From the NCBI GenBank assembly GCA_022843025.1, contig JALHOL010000006.1, positions 62,001 through 126,000 of the forward strand: a stretch of 64,000 bases of DNA. The letters run 5' to 3'. Both the position numbers and the translations under genes were made by a program. The stretch comes from Paracoccaceae bacterium (lineage in GTDB: Bacteria; Pseudomonadota; Alphaproteobacteria; Rhodobacterales; Rhodobacteraceae). Below, piece after piece: positions 1 to 9,808 of the stretch (position 1 is its first letter; every line of letters starts with the position of its first letter). The notes beneath the pieces are model-generated. The model saw nothing but the letters and a program-made list of their open reading frames with translations, was not told where the DNA came from and searched no databases.

Positions 1-378
1 ATGGAGGCGCGGATTGCCGAAAGGCTGGGCTATGCGCCGGGGGCTGTTTGTCCGGAAATCACCTTCGCTCTGCCCGTGGCGGGGGCGATGCAGCGGTCGC
101 AGGCTGGGGCCTATGATCCGATGACGGGGCGGATCAACCTTGCGCCCGATCTGGACCTGCGCACGGCCTATGGGCAGAGCTTTCTTTTGCACGAACTGGT
201 GCACGCCGCGCAGTATCGAGCGGGGCGGGATCGCGCTGTACCATGCCCCGCCGCACTGGAGGCCGAAGCCTATAGAGAACAGGCCGACTTCCTTTTGGAA
301 GCCGGCCTGTCGCGCGAGGCGGTGCTGACACGCGCCCTTGGCGCGCAACTGGGCGGCTGTGCGGCCCCCGAATACTAG
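1..378 (+). CDS. DUF6647-like HExxH protein, possibly cut at the window start
   Basis: The frame is open from the first base of the window to a stop at 376-378 and gives 125 residues. It carries HELVH at residues 64-68 with a downstream EAEAYREQ stretch around residue 88, the layout of a small zinc-dependent gluzincin-like protein of the DUF6647 type. No substrate is known to me. The ATG at base 1 may be the true start or an internal Met, because nothing upstream is visible. Its stop overlaps the stop of the convergent lpd gene by 4 bases, so no independent terminator fits between them. Confidence 0.6.
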   Translation: MEARIAERLGYAPGAVCPEITFALPVAGAMQRSQAGAYDPMTGRINLAPDLDLRTAYGQSFLLHELVHAAQYRAGRDRAVPCPAALEAEAYREQADFLLEAGLSREAVLTRALGAQLGGCAAPEY

Positions 379-1769
379 AAGTGCAGCGCGCGGCCGTAGG
401 CATCCAGCACGGATTCGTGCATCATTTCCGACAGGGTGGGATGCGGGAAGACGGTGTTCATCAGATCTTCCTCTGTCGTTTCCAGCGTGCGACCGATGAC
501 ATAGCCCTGGATCAGTTCCGTCACCTCGGCCCCGACCATATGCGCGCCCAAAAGCTCGCCCGTCTTGGCATCGAAGATCGTCTTGATCATCCCCTCGGAT
601 TCCCCCAACGCGATGGCTTTGCCATTGCCAATAAAGGGGAAGCGGCCAACCTTGATGTCATGGCCTGCCTCTTTCGCCTTGGCCTCGGTCAGGCCGACGC
701 TGGCGATCTGAGGATGGCAATAGGTGCAGCCTGCGATGGAATTGGGTTTGATCGGGTGCGGATGACCGCCCGCGAGCAATTCGGCAACCATCACGCCTTC
801 ATGGCTGGCCTTGTGGGCAAGCCATGGTGCACCTGCAATGTCGCCGATGGCATAAAGCCCGTCGATGCCGGTGCGGCAGAATTCATCGGTCACCACATGG
901 GTGCGGTCGATCTTGACCCCAAGCGCCTCGAGCCCGAGGTTTTCGATATTGCCCACGATGCCAACGGCAGAGATGACCGTGTCGAAGTCGTGCGTCTCAA
1001 CCTTGCCGCCCACCTCGATATGGGCGGTGACGCCCTGCCCCGGTTTGCGATCCAGCTTCTTGACCGCCGCCTTTTCCATGATCTTCATGCCCTGCTTCAC
1101 GAATTGCTTCTTCGCGAAGGCGGCAATCTCGGCATCCTCGACGGGAAGAATGCGGTCCATCACCTCGACCACGGTGGTATCGGCGCCCAGCGTGTTGAAG
1201 AAAGAGGCGAATTCGATGCCGATGGCGCCTGAGCCGATGACCAGCAGCTTCTTGGGCATCCGTTTCGGTTGCAGGGCGTGGCGATAGGTCCAGACCAGAT
1301 CACCGTCCGCCTCCAACCCCGGCAGTTCGCGGGCGCGGGCGCCGGTGGCCAGGATGATTGCAGGCGCGGTCAGGTCTTCGCTGCCCTTGTCGGTTTTCAC
1401 TGTCACCTTGCCCTTGGCGGTGATCGTGGCCTGCCCCATGACGACGGCGATCTTGTTCTTTTTCATCAGGTGGCCGATGCCGGAAGACAGCTGTTTCGCC
1501 ACCCCCCGTGACCGCGCCACGACGGCGGGAAGGTCAAAACTGACGCCGGTGGCGGCAAGGCCAAATTCCTTGGCCCGGTGCATCAGGTGGAACACCTCGG
1601 CTGACCGCAGCAGCGCCTTGGTCGGGATGCAGCCCCAGTTCAGGCAAATGCCACCCAGATTCTCGCGCTCGACAATCACGACTTTCTTGCCGAGTTGCGC
1701 GGCCCGAATGGCGGCAACATAGCCGCCGGGGCCAGCACCGATCACGATCACATCATAGGCAGTGGCCAT
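375..1769 (-). CDS. lpdA: Dihydrolipoyl dehydrogenase (E3)
   Basis: A 464-residue flavoprotein that reoxidises dihydrolipoamide in 2-oxoacid dehydrogenase complexes using FAD and NAD. It has the N-terminal FAD fingerprint GAGPGGY (residues 11-17), the redox disulfide in GGICLNWGCIPTK (Cys42, Cys47), a central NAD fingerprint (GSGAIGIEF) and the C-terminal catalytic motif FPHPTLSE with His near residue 443. Length is normal for the family. The start is supported by a strong GAGGGAGGAAAT ribosome binding site. No E1 or E2 genes are adjacent, so which complex it serves is unknown. An inverted repeat lies about 23 bases upstream. Confidence 0.96.
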   Translation of the reverse strand: MATAYDVIVIGAGPGGYVAAIRAAQLGKKVVIVERENLGGICLNWGCIPTKALLRSAEVFHLMHRAKEFGLAATGVSFDLPAVVARSRGVAKQLSSGIGHLMKKNKIAVVMGQATITAKGKVTVKTDKGSEDLTAPAIILATGARARELPGLEADGDLVWTYRHALQPKRMPKKLLVIGSGAIGIEFASFFNTLGADTTVVEVMDRILPVEDAEIAAFAKKQFVKQGMKIMEKAAVKKLDRKPGQGVTAHIEVGGKVETHDFDTVISAVGIVGNIENLGLEALGVKIDRTHVVTDEFCRTGIDGLYAIGDIAGAPWLAHKASHEGVMVAELLAGGHPHPIKPNSIAGCTYCHPQIASVGLTEAKAKEAGHDIKVGRFPFIGNGKAIALGESEGMIKTIFDAKTGELLGAHMVGAEVTELIQGYVIGRTLETTEEDLMNTVFPHPTLSEMMHESVLDAYGRALHF

Positions 1770-1791
1770 GAGATTTCCTCCCTCAGAGCAA

Positions 1792-1824
1792 TTGGTTTGG
1801 CCTTAAACTATTTTTCCAAACCAA
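1792..1824. promoter_or_regulatory. Inverted repeat upstream of lpd, possible operator
   Basis: TTGGTTTGG at 1792-1800 is repeated as a perfect inverted copy, CCAAACCAA, at 1816-1824, with a 15-base AT-rich spacer. It sits 23 bases before the lpd start and 24 bases after the stop of the upstream DUF924 gene. The TTGGT core resembles half-sites used by PdhR-type GntR regulators, which is suggestive only. It could also act as a weak terminator, but there is no T-run directly after the second arm. Confidence 0.4.
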
Positions 1825-1847
1825 GCAACGCAGGCAGCGCCGGGGCC

Positions 1848-2441
1848 CTATGCGCCGGACGCATGGCTGGCAGCATCTTGCAGGCGGCGCACTTCGGCCC
1901 CGTATCCGCCTGCGGCCAACCAGTCGGATTCTTCGGCCGTGTCGGCGCGGCCAAGGGCGGCGTTGCGGCTGGGAAAGCGGCCAAATCGGGCGATGACGGC
2001 CTGATGCGCGCGAGCGTGCAGCGCCATTTCGGGATCAGAAGACAAGCGTTCCTGCATCAGTTGCACGGCAAGCGCCTGATCGGAGGGATTTTCGGAATGC
2101 TCGAAAGGCATGTAGAAGAATTGCCGCTCCGGTTCTGGCGCGCCCATATCCCAACCGGCGGCAAGTGCGGCGCGGGCGGCGGAAAGGGCGTGTGGATCGG
2201 TGGCAAAGCTGTCAGCCGTGCCGCGAAACATGTTGCGCGGCAGTTGATCGGTCAGGATCAGAAAGGCCAGCGTGCCAACGGTGCCGTCGATCCAGTGGTC
2301 AAGATTTCCTTCACGCGCAGCATGCCAGATATCCTGAAACCGGGCGCGGCAGGTGCTGTCGATCTCGTCCCCGCCGATGTACCAGCCGTCGGGGCCAACC
2401 TCACCCAGCCAGAAATCCAGCAGTTCCACCGGGTCTGACAT
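1848..2441 (-). CDS. DUF924 family protein
   Basis: A 197-residue protein matching the DUF924 family, with WLGEVGPDGW near the start, TDQLPRNMFRGT around residues 64-75 and the FFYMPFEHSE motif around residues 107-117. Family members are all-helical soluble proteins without a settled function; their fold has been compared to TPR-like repeats. There is no signal peptide or membrane segment. It lies upstream of lpd on the same strand with a 78-base gap holding an inverted repeat, so co-transcription is possible but not assured. Confidence 0.85.
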   Translation of the reverse strand: MSDPVELLDFWLGEVGPDGWYIGGDEIDSTCRARFQDIWHAAREGNLDHWIDGTVGTLAFLILTDQLPRNMFRGTADSFATDPHALSAARAALAAGWDMGAPEPERQFFYMPFEHSENPSDQALAVQLMQERLSSDPEMALHARAHQAVIARFGRFPSRNAALGRADTAEESDWLAAGGYGAEVRRLQDAASHASGA

Positions 2442-2503
2442 TGCGTATCCCTTCCGTGTTGCCCATCAAGCGTGGCAGGGAACAGGCAGGGGCGCAACCA
2501 CCG

Positions 2504-3724
2504 TCAGCGATCCTTTTCGATGACGGCGGTCGCGGCGACCGATGAGGCGGTGGGAACAATGAAATTGGATGGCCCACTGCCGGCAGGCGCGGCCCGGCGC
2601 GACATGCGCCAGAGCGCGTAGCCCGTCAGCGCCACGTAAAGCGCGGCAATGAAGAGGAAAAAACCGCCCGATCCCACCTGCCCCATGATCCAGCCGGTGA
2701 TGATCGGGCCAAAGATTGCACCAAAGCCGTTCAGGAAGATCATCCCCGCACTGGCAGCGGCCATGTCATCCTTGGACAAGAAGTCGTTGGTATAGGCGAT
2801 GAGCAAGGCATAGACCGGGTTGGTGATCCCACCTAGGAGAAGTGCGACGATGAGATAGCCGTAGAAGGGCAGATCAAACAGCCCGGCGATCAGCATTGTC
2901 ACGGCGGCGATCCCGGACAGGCCGGTGATCAGCAGGCGGCGATCCATCCGGTCCGACAACCAGCCCACCGGGTATTGCAGAATAAGCCCACCCACATAAA
3001 GCGCTCCGACAAAGATCGAGATGTCGCGGACTGACAGCCCCTCCATCGCGCCCCAGACTGACGCCATACCGAACATGGCCGAGAAGACGCCCCCGGTCAG
3101 AAGCATCCCCGCACAGCCGAGCGGCGAAATGCGGAACAGCGCGCGGAAGGAAAGGCCTTTGGTCGTCTCGAATGTCGGGGCTGGTGTGGGGGCAAGAAGA
3201 AGCGGCATGAAGGCGAGCGACACCAACACCGACGGGATCACGAACAGGACAAACCCGGACGGATCGGCCACGTTCAGGATGGCTTGGCTTGCGATGATGC
3301 CCAGCATCTGCACGATCATATAGGCCGACAATGCCTGCCCACGCGTTTCGTTCGTGGCGGCGTTGTTCAGCCAGCTTTCAGCGGTGATGTAGATGCCCGA
3401 AAAGCAGAACCCGATCAGCACGCGCAGCGCCGTCCAGACCATCCAATCCGCGGCGACAGGATAGACCACCAGCACGGCAGAGATCAGCGAACCCAGCGCC
3501 GCAAAAACGCGCACATGGCCCACTTTACGGATCAACGATGGTGCAACTTGCGAGCCCACCAGAAAACCCGCGAAATAAGCCGACATGACCAGCGAAATCT
3601 CAAAGGTTGAAAACCCTTCGATCGCGCCCCGGATACCCAGAAGCGTGCCCTGAATGCCGTTGCCGACCATCAGAAGCATGACGCCCAGCAGCAGCGGCCA
3701 TGAGGTGGAGATCACTTTCAGCAT
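2504..3724 (-). CDS. MFS transporter
   Basis: A 406-residue, very hydrophobic protein with about 12 predicted membrane helices, of the major facilitator superfamily. Loop motifs typical of MFS are visible: RKVGHVRVFA after helix 2, RVLIGFCFSGIY in helix 4 and WLSDRMDRR in the second half. It fits the YcaD/sugar-like subgroup, but the substrate cannot be read from sequence. I place the start at MLKVIST (3724). The frame runs open further upstream, but that part would overlap queA and does not look like protein. The C-terminal tail (SRRAAPAGSG onward) is hydrophilic. Confidence 0.88.
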   Translation of the reverse strand: MLKVISTSWPLLLGVMLLMVGNGIQGTLLGIRGAIEGFSTFEISLVMSAYFAGFLVGSQVAPSLIRKVGHVRVFAALGSLISAVLVVYPVAADWMVWTALRVLIGFCFSGIYITAESWLNNAATNETRGQALSAYMIVQMLGIIASQAILNVADPSGFVLFVIPSVLVSLAFMPLLLAPTPAPTFETTKGLSFRALFRISPLGCAGMLLTGGVFSAMFGMASVWGAMEGLSVRDISIFVGALYVGGLILQYPVGWLSDRMDRRLLITGLSGIAAVTMLIAGLFDLPFYGYLIVALLLGGITNPVYALLIAYTNDFLSKDDMAAASAGMIFLNGFGAIFGPIITGWIMGQVGSGGFFLFIAALYVALTGYALWRMSRRAAPAGSGPSNFIVPTASSVAATAVIEKDR

Positions 3725-3816
3725 GGGCGCACCGGGAAAAAAGCGGATGATGTCAAAGGATAGCACGCCGCAAGACCGGCATGAGCAGGAATACGACGCA
3801 GCCCCTATCGCCCCCG

Positions 3817-4851
3817 TCAGGGAATGAGAAGCGAGGAATCGCCATAGCTGAAGAAGCGATAGCCGTTCTGCACGGCATGGGCATAAATCCGCTTGATGCG
3901 GTCTTGCCCCATGAGCGCCGAGACCAGCATCATCAGCGTGGATTTGGGCAGGTGGAAGTTGGTCATCAGCGCATCGGTGATGCGAAAGCGGTAGCCGGGG
4001 TAGATGAAGATGTCGGTCGGGCCGGTCCAGGGCTGAATGATGCCGTCTTCGTCGGTGGCGGATTCGATCAGACGCAGCGCAGTGGTGCCCACGGGGATGA
4101 TGCGGCCCCCTGCCCTTTTGGTGGCGTTGATCTCGGCCGCCGCACCGGGGGTGACCTGGCCCCATTCGGCGTGCATCCGGTGGGTGGTCACATCATCCAC
4201 CTTGACCGGAAGGAAGGTGCCTGCGCCGACATGCAGCGTCACTTCGGTGAAGGTCACGCCTTTGTCGGCCAACGCGCGCAGAAGCGGTTCGTCAAAATGC
4301 AGCGAAGCGGTGGGTGCGGCCACGGCCCCGGCATGGCGGGCGAACACGGTCTGGTAATCGGTGGCATCCTGCGCGTCGGGGGCGCGTTTGGCAGCAATGT
4401 AGGGCGGCAATGGCATCGCCCCGGCTTCAGCAAGCGCGGCATCGAAATCATCGCCGGTCAGATTGAAGGTCAGCCGCAGATCGGTTTCGCCCTTTTCCGT
4501 TACGGTGGCAGACAGGCTGTCGGAAAAACGGATGACCTCGCCTTCGTTCACTTTGCGCAGCGGTTTCGCCAAGGCACGCCAGCCGATGGCAGCCGGTTCC
4601 AGCAGGGTGATTTCCACCTTTGCCACAGCTTCGCCGCGGGTGCGCTGGCCTGTCAGACGGGCGGGGATCACCTTGGTGTTGTTCAACACCAGCCGGTCGC
4701 CCGGACGAAAGATGCCGATCAAGTCATAGACGTGACGATCGTCAATCCCGTCGCCCTGTGCCAGCAGCAGGCGCGCATGCGTGCGCGGGCGGGCGGGCCG
4801 GGTGGCGATGAGCGACTCGGGCAGGTCGAAATCGAAATCTGTCAGTTTCAT
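3817..4851 (-). CDS. queA: S-adenosylmethionine:tRNA ribosyltransferase-isomerase
   Basis: A 344-residue enzyme of queuosine biosynthesis. It transfers and isomerises the ribose of SAM onto 7-aminomethyl-7-deazaguanine in tRNA to give epoxyqueuosine. Family signatures include the N-terminal [29 protein letters not shown] around residue 52, the central [12 protein letters not shown] and the C-terminal [17 protein letters not shown]. Length is normal. It overlaps the upstream AsmA-like gene by 4 bases (ATGA), implying translational coupling. The tgt gene of the same pathway is also in this window, about 34 kb away. Confidence 0.97.
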   Translation of the reverse strand: MKLTDFDFDLPESLIATRPARPRTHARLLLAQGDGIDDRHVYDLIGIFRPGDRLVLNNTKVIPARLTGQRTRGEAVAKVEITLLEPAAIGWRALAKPLRKVNEGEVIRFSDSLSATVTEKGETDLRLTFNLTGDDFDAALAEAGAMPLPPYIAAKRAPDAQDATDYQTVFARHAGAVAAPTASLHFDEPLLRALADKGVTFTEVTLHVGAGTFLPVKVDDVTTHRMHAEWGQVTPGAAAEINATKRAGGRIIPVGTTALRLIESATDEDGIIQPWTGPTDIFIYPGYRFRITDALMTNFHLPKSTLMMLVSALMGQDRIKRIYAHAVQNGYRFFSYGDSSLLIP

Positions 4852-7800
4852 CCGTCAGGGCTCTCGTCTGGGTTTGCCAAGCGCGGCGGGTCGCGGCGGA
4901 ACAGGTCACGGAACATGCCCGGCGTCAGGATCGACAGCGGATTCACCGACACAGCGACGCGATCCCGGCTGCCTTGCACCCGATAGTTGAAGCCGAACAG
5001 ACCTTCGCCGCGCCGGGTGAGGATCGCGCCGATGCCGTTCAGCATGTAGATCGGCGACACCACCCCTTGCAAGTCCAGCGCCCCATCCCGGGTGCCATAG
5101 AGACCGGCCATCGATACGCCAATGGAATTGCCAACGGCAGAGCCGCGTGTGATCTGCACCGCCTCGGGCGTCAGCACGAATTCGGCCAGCGCCTGCCCGA
5201 AGGCCAGCCCTTCACCGTTAAGCTGCTCCAGAATGCCGACAACCGAGACGGCGTTGAGCAGTTCGGCCAGCACCGGCGCGTCGACCACCCGGAAATCGCG
5301 CATGTCGGCGGTGCCGTCATAAACGCCATCCGTAGCACGCGGGACCAGCCGCAGATCAAGTTGCCCCCCGCGTGCCGAGGCGAAAACCCCGGCCGAGGAC
5401 AGCACTCCGCCGGCATTATCGGACAGCACGCGGATCGCGGCGCCATTGGCGCTAGGAACAACAGTGCCATTGACGGCGGCCTGACCGTTCACAAGGGCGC
5501 TGAAACTGCCATTGAAGCCGCCGCGCGGCGAGAAGTCGCCGCGGAATTCGGTCAGCGATATGCTGTCGGTGATGCGCAGGCGGTTCAGGGCAAATGTCAG
5601 TGGGATATCTGCCACCTCGCCCCTACCGCCGCCTGCCACCGTATCGGGGGGTTTGCGGCGCAGATCGACCGTGGCGTCTGACACCAGAATGCTCACGGGC
5701 CGCCCTTCGCCCCGCCCGCTGATCCGCACCCGGCCAGCAAGCCAGTCGCCCAGTTCAACTTCCGTGAAATCGACCTGATCCAAACTTCCGCCCGGCAGAA
5801 GCCGAACGCTGCCCCGGGCCGACAGACCGGGGGCGGTGATGGTCAGGCTGTCAATCGCGGCGGGCTTGGACAGGGTGGCCGCCACCTCCAACCGCCCGAG
5901 CGTGCCCGCGGGCTTGCGCCACCCGGTGCCGGGAAGGGTGATTTCGATGCGGTTCAGGTCTGAAATCAGGCGCAGTTGGGCCGGTTCGCCTTTGGGCAGG
6001 GTGATCGTTACCATGCCCTGCCCATCACCCCGAGCGATGGCCTCGGGCAGGCCAAGGCCAAATTCCGTGATCGTGTCGCGCGACAGGGCGACGGTGCCTT
6101 CGATGCTGGCCGCGGGGGCCTGTTTGCCAAACGGCTGGCTGAAGGTCACGTCAAAGGGGACGCGCCCGATGGTGCCGGGACCGGAAACGCGCAGGCCCCT
6201 GGGATCAGCCGACAGCGACAGGTCCGGGGCGGCGATCTGCTTGCCTGCCACCAGCCGGTCACTGCGGAAATCGGTAACGCGGCCGTTGACGGAAAAGATC
6301 ACGTCTTCTGCCGTCAGCTTTGGCAGCAAAGGAAAGCGCAGCGTTGCATCCAAAGTGGCGCGCCCTTCGCCCAGATCGACGGCACGACCTGCCTTCTTGA
6401 GAAAGCCGAACGGGGGTTCATCCAAGAGTGACAGCGCGGCGGTGAGGGTGGAGTTCGTCTTCAACACCACCTCGGCTTGCGCCGGGCGGCGGGTGATATC
6501 CAGCACCGAGAACACCGATCCGGACATGTCGATCACCCCGCCAATGGGCGGCGTGACCGACCCACGGCTGACCACCATTGTATAGGTCATGCCTTCGATC
6601 GTGGCGTAGCCATCGGCATCGCGGATGGGCGGCAAAGTGCGCAGGAAACGGACATCCGCGCCAAAGAAATCATAGCCGAGCGACAGAACCGGTTCCTTAC
6701 CCGGCGCGATGCGCAGCGCGGCCTTCACATCGGTGAGCGTGCCTTCCAGCACGTTCTGTTCCACCCAGTCGCGCGTGCGTTTCACCAGCTTGACCGGCCA
6801 GATCGCCATCAGGTCGGTATGGCCGATGGAATCCAGCGTCAGGTCAACGGCTGCGGTCCAACCTTCAGACCCGGCGCTGATGCGGCCTTTGGCCGATAGG
6901 CGGCGGTCCTGTTCGACCAGCGCCACCTGGCCAATATCGATGCTGAACGGATCGAGCCGAAGCCGAAGATCGACCGCACCTTCGCTGAAGCGGACAGGTT
7001 TCTGAAACAAGCCCGCCGGATCGACCTGCATTTCCGAAATGTGAATCTGGGTCAGAAAGCTGTGCGGCAGGCGGGTGCCAAGCGGCCCGGTCAGGATGGA
7101 GCCTGCGGCATCGGTCAGGTAGGAATGCCCGGTCGCGCGCAGGCGCAGCGTCGTGCTTTCCACATCAAAAGCATTCAGGTTCACCCGCCCTTTTGCCGGA
7201 TCATAGCTGACGGTCATCGCCGCGCGTTCAAAGGCGATGGGAACGGCCGCATCGGTCGGGCGCAGGGCGCCTGCGCCAAATTCCAGCGCAGCGTCCATGG
7301 TCGTGATCCCCTCGGCCTCCAGCCGGGCAGACAGCTTGCCCGAAATGGGCGCATCCACCGCCGCCAGAGGGGCCAAGGGCAGGATCAGCGCGGCCAGATC
7401 GGCGGCATGAACACGGTCCACTGTTCCGGACAGTCGGGCGCTGTTCTCGCCTTTGCGGGTGATGGCGGTCAGCTGCGCCTGTGCCGGATTGCCGTCTGCC
7501 CCCATCAGCGACAGGGCCATTTCTGCGCGCAGTTCATCGGGGTGGTTTTCCAGCCGCAACCGCCCATCGCCCAGATCCCAGACGCGGCCCGACACCCTGT
7601 CTGTCAGCGCGAGCGTCAGGGCATCGGCATCTATGGCCTGCAACCGTGACAGAGCGGGGGTATCGAAAGCCTCGTCTATCATCGCAAAAAAGGCGGGCAG
7701 GCTGTCGATCCGACGGTCGCTGCCAAGGCCGCCAAATGCCACGTCGAAACTGCCATCGCGTTCGCGTGTAAGGTCGATGCGTGTACCAGACAGGCGCAGG

Positions 7801-8243
7801 CTGCTGGGCCTGATCTGCCCGTCCAACAGGGCATCCAGAGAGAAGGCCACCCGCACCTCGGAGAGGATAAGGACGGGGGAACCGTCACGGTGCAGAAGGC
7901 GGGTGTCTTCTAGCCGCAGACGTGGCACCCAATTGTCATCCACCCCGATCTCGACCCCGCCGATGGCAATAGCGTTTTCGGGGAAGGTGGGGGCAAGGGC
8001 CCGGTTCAGGCGATCTTCAGCCTCGGCCACAGCCCAGACGGGAAGGCGCAGAAATGACCCCGTCAGCGCAAGAAGGCCAAAGCCCAGCGACAGCAATAGG
8101 ACCAGCACGACGAACAGGCCGATGATCCCGTTACGCAGCGGCCTGCGCCGCGGGCCGGTTGCGGGCTGCGGCATGGCCGGACCCTGCCCGTCGCCCGGGG
8201 CGGCGGTTTCCGGCACCGTGTCATGCAGGCCAGAATCTGACAC
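4848..8243 (-). CDS. Giant AsmA-like/YhdP-type envelope protein (DUF3971, AsmA_2)
   Basis: A 1131-residue protein with a proline-rich cytoplasmic N-terminus, one membrane anchor at about residues 39-62 and a long repetitive beta-rich periplasmic part. The C-terminal region (about 850-1090) resembles the AsmA-like C-terminal domain, with features such as [15 protein letters not shown] and [15 protein letters not shown]. YhdP/TamB/AsmA-family proteins are now thought to form bridge-like grooves that move phospholipid between the inner and outer membranes; that role is inferred here. It is divergent from bcp and coupled to queA by a 4-base overlap. Confidence 0.88.
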   Translation of the reverse strand: MSDSGLHDTVPETAAPGDGQGPAMPQPATGPRRRPLRNGIIGLFVVLVLLLSLGFGLLALTGSFLRLPVWAVAEAEDRLNRALAPTFPENAIAIGGVEIGVDDNWVPRLRLEDTRLLHRDGSPVLILSEVRVAFSLDALLDGQIRPSSLRLSGTRIDLTRERDGSFDVAFGGLGSDRRIDSLPAFFAMIDEAFDTPALSRLQAIDADALTLALTDRVSGRVWDLGDGRLRLENHPDELRAEMALSLMGADGNPAQAQLTAITRKGENSARLSGTVDRVHAADLAALILPLAPLAAVDAPISGKLSARLEAEGITTMDAALEFGAGALRPTDAAVPIAFERAAMTVSYDPAKGRVNLNAFDVESTTLRLRATGHSYLTDAAGSILTGPLGTRLPHSFLTQIHISEMQVDPAGLFQKPVRFSEGAVDLRLRLDPFSIDIGQVALVEQDRRLSAKGRISAGSEGWTAAVDLTLDSIGHTDLMAIWPVKLVKRTRDWVEQNVLEGTLTDVKAALRIAPGKEPVLSLGYDFFGADVRFLRTLPPIRDADGYATIEGMTYTMVVSRGSVTPPIGGVIDMSGSVFSVLDITRRPAQAEVVLKTNSTLTAALSLLDEPPFGFLKKAGRAVDLGEGRATLDATLRFPLLPKLTAEDVIFSVNGRVTDFRSDRLVAGKQIAAPDLSLSADPRGLRVSGPGTIGRVPFDVTFSQPFGKQAPAASIEGTVALSRDTITEFGLGLPEAIARGDGQGMVTITLPKGEPAQLRLISDLNRIEITLPGTGWRKPAGTLGRLEVAATLSKPAAIDSLTITAPGLSARGSVRLLPGGSLDQVDFTEVELGDWLAGRVRISGRGEGRPVSILVSDATVDLRRKPPDTVAGGGRGEVADIPLTFALNRLRITDSISLTEFRGDFSPRGGFNGSFSALVNGQAAVNGTVVPSANGAAIRVLSDNAGGVLSSAGVFASARGGQLDLRLVPRATDGVYDGTADMRDFRVVDAPVLAELLNAVSVVGILEQLNGEGLAFGQALAEFVLTPEAVQITRGSAVGNSIGVSMAGLYGTRDGALDLQGVVSPIYMLNGIGAILTRRGEGLFGFNYRVQGSRDRVAVSVNPLSILTPGMFRDLFRRDPPRLANPDESPDG

Positions 8244-8347
8244 TCTGCGAGGCCCCTCCCATCATTCACTGCCGGGATTGCCTTTATCTTCGCCCGAAGG
8301 CAACTAGAACGCAAAGCATCCATCGTCACAATGCAAGGAGCCGCCAG

Positions 8348-8809
8348 ATGATCACCGCAGGCGCAAGCGCCCCCGATTTCACCCTGCCGCGCGATGGCGG
8401 GTCGTCCCTCACCCTTTCGGCCCTGCGTCCGGGCAAGGTGGTGCTGTATTTCTATCCCAAGGATGACACGCCCGGCTGCACGCTTGAAGCGCAGGATTTC
8501 ACCGCCCGTCTGGCCGATTTCACCGCCGCAGGCACCACGGTCATCGGCGTCAGCAAGGACAGCATCAAGGCGCATGACAAGTTCTGCAAGAAACATGGCT
8601 TGTCGATCATTCTCGCCTCGGACGAGGCCGGTCACACCTGTGAAGACTACGGTGTCTGGGTCGAGAAGAGCATGTATGGCAAAACCTATATGGGCGTAGA
8701 GCGCACAACGTTCCTGATCGACGGCACCGGCAAGGTGGCGCAGGTCTGGAACAAGGTGTCGGTCAAGGGCCATGCGGATGAGGTACTGGCGGCGGCCAAG
8801 GCGCTTTGA
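8348..8809 (+). CDS. bcp: Thiol peroxidase, Bcp/PrxQ-type peroxiredoxin
   Basis: A 153-residue AhpC/TSA-type peroxiredoxin that reduces peroxides. The peroxidatic cysteine is Cys44 in DDTPGCTLEAQDF. The usual Bcp resolving cysteine five residues later is replaced by Gln, so resolution must involve another cysteine (for example the one in FCKKHG or HTCEDYG) or an external thiol. The start at 8348 is chosen over an upstream open frame because AAGGAG lies eight bases before it and the family begins with A(S)APDFTLP. Its stop is at or within the start of the next gene, suggesting coupling. Confidence 0.94.
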   Translation: MITAGASAPDFTLPRDGGSSLTLSALRPGKVVLYFYPKDDTPGCTLEAQDFTARLADFTAAGTTVIGVSKDSIKAHDKFCKKHGLSIILASDEAGHTCEDYGVWVEKSMYGKTYMGVERTTFLIDGTGKVAQVWNKVSVKGHADEVLAAAKAL

Positions 8810-8811
8810 CC

Positions 8812-9633
8812 ATGCAAAGCCTGGCCGAGATGGCGGTGGAAGTTCTTTCCACCGCTGACGGACGTGCAAAAACCGCGCTGGGCCGCAAGCATGCAAGCGC
8901 CTGGTTTGCTGCGCGGGCAGCGGGCGCGCCATTGCCGGTGGGAAAGGCCCAAACGCCCCTGCGCCCTGCCCGGCCGGAAAAGCCCGATCTGCTTGCCCCG
9001 CGCGATGTGCCGCGCCGTCGCCCCGGAACCGAGGCCGGGCGCATCGCGCTGTTGCACGCGGTGGCGCATATCGAATTGAACGCCGTCGATCTGCATTGGG
9101 ACATCATCGCCCGTTATACCGATCATCCGATGCCGTTGGGCTTTTACGATGATTGGGTCAAGGCGGCGGATGAAGAGGCGAAGCATTTCAACCTGATCTG
9201 CGATTGTCTTGAAGCGATGGGAAGCCATTACGGCGCCCTGCCCGCCCATGCCGGGATGTGGCGCGCCGCCGAAGATACAGTGGACGATCTGCTGGGACGT
9301 CTGGCCGTGGTGCCGATGGTGCTTGAGGCGCGGGGATTAGATGTGACGCCGGGCATGATCGAGGTGTTCCGCAAGGCTGGCGATACCGGGGCGATTGCCG
9401 CGCTCGAGACGATCTATGGTGAAGAAGTGGGCCATGTCGCCTATGGATCGAAATGGTTCAACTGGCTGTGCGGGCGCGATGGGCTGGACCCGAAAGACGT
9501 GTTCCATGATCTGGTGCGCCAGTATTTCCATGGCGCACTGAAGCCGCCGTTCAATGAGGAAAAGCGCGCCGAGGCCGGGCTGCCGCCGGATTTCTATTGG
9601 CCGCTGGCGACAGAGGCCGGGGCCGAGGGGTGA
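8812..9633 (+). CDS. DUF455 family ferritin-like protein
   Basis: A 273-residue protein of the DUF455 family, which has a ferritin-like four-helix core. Likely di-metal ligands are in LLHAVAHIELNAVDLHWD (around residue 80) and DEEAKHFNLICD (around residue 120), with another E/H set in YGEEVGHVAYG near residue 205. Relatives include tRNA-modifying diiron hydroxylases, but the substrate of DUF455 proteins is not established. The start may instead be the TTG at 8806, which overlaps the bcp stop. It forms a two-gene unit with bcp. Confidence 0.82.
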   Translation: MQSLAEMAVEVLSTADGRAKTALGRKHASAWFAARAAGAPLPVGKAQTPLRPARPEKPDLLAPRDVPRRRPGTEAGRIALLHAVAHIELNAVDLHWDIIARYTDHPMPLGFYDDWVKAADEEAKHFNLICDCLEAMGSHYGALPAHAGMWRAAEDTVDDLLGRLAVVPMVLEARGLDVTPGMIEVFRKAGDTGAIAALETIYGEEVGHVAYGSKWFNWLCGRDGLDPKDVFHDLVRQYFHGALKPPFNEEKRAEAGLPPDFYWPLATEAGAEG

Positions 9634-9808
9634 CCCCATCCGCAGCTATCGGCGGGTTTCTGCCGACTTACGGCGGATTTCCGGTGCCGTTTTGGGCCAT
9701 CTGGTCAATTATGTTGCGGCAGTGTGATGCGCTGGCTAATCAATGGGCGTCTCCGCTTGGGAGCATTTCGCCCGTCCTTTTCAGCAACGTACGGAAAACG
9801 CACAAGTG

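Noticed and set aside
381-1232. Long plus-strand open frame opposite lpd (283 codons)
   Set aside because: It is an antisense shadow of a clear lpd gene; high GC makes such frames common, and its translation shows no family motif.
9638-9678. Nested inverted repeat after the DUF455 gene as a terminator
   Set aside because: ATCCGC/GCGGAT and TCGGC/GCCGA pair, but the stems are short with a large loop and no T-run follows. It may be structure by chance in GC-rich DNA.
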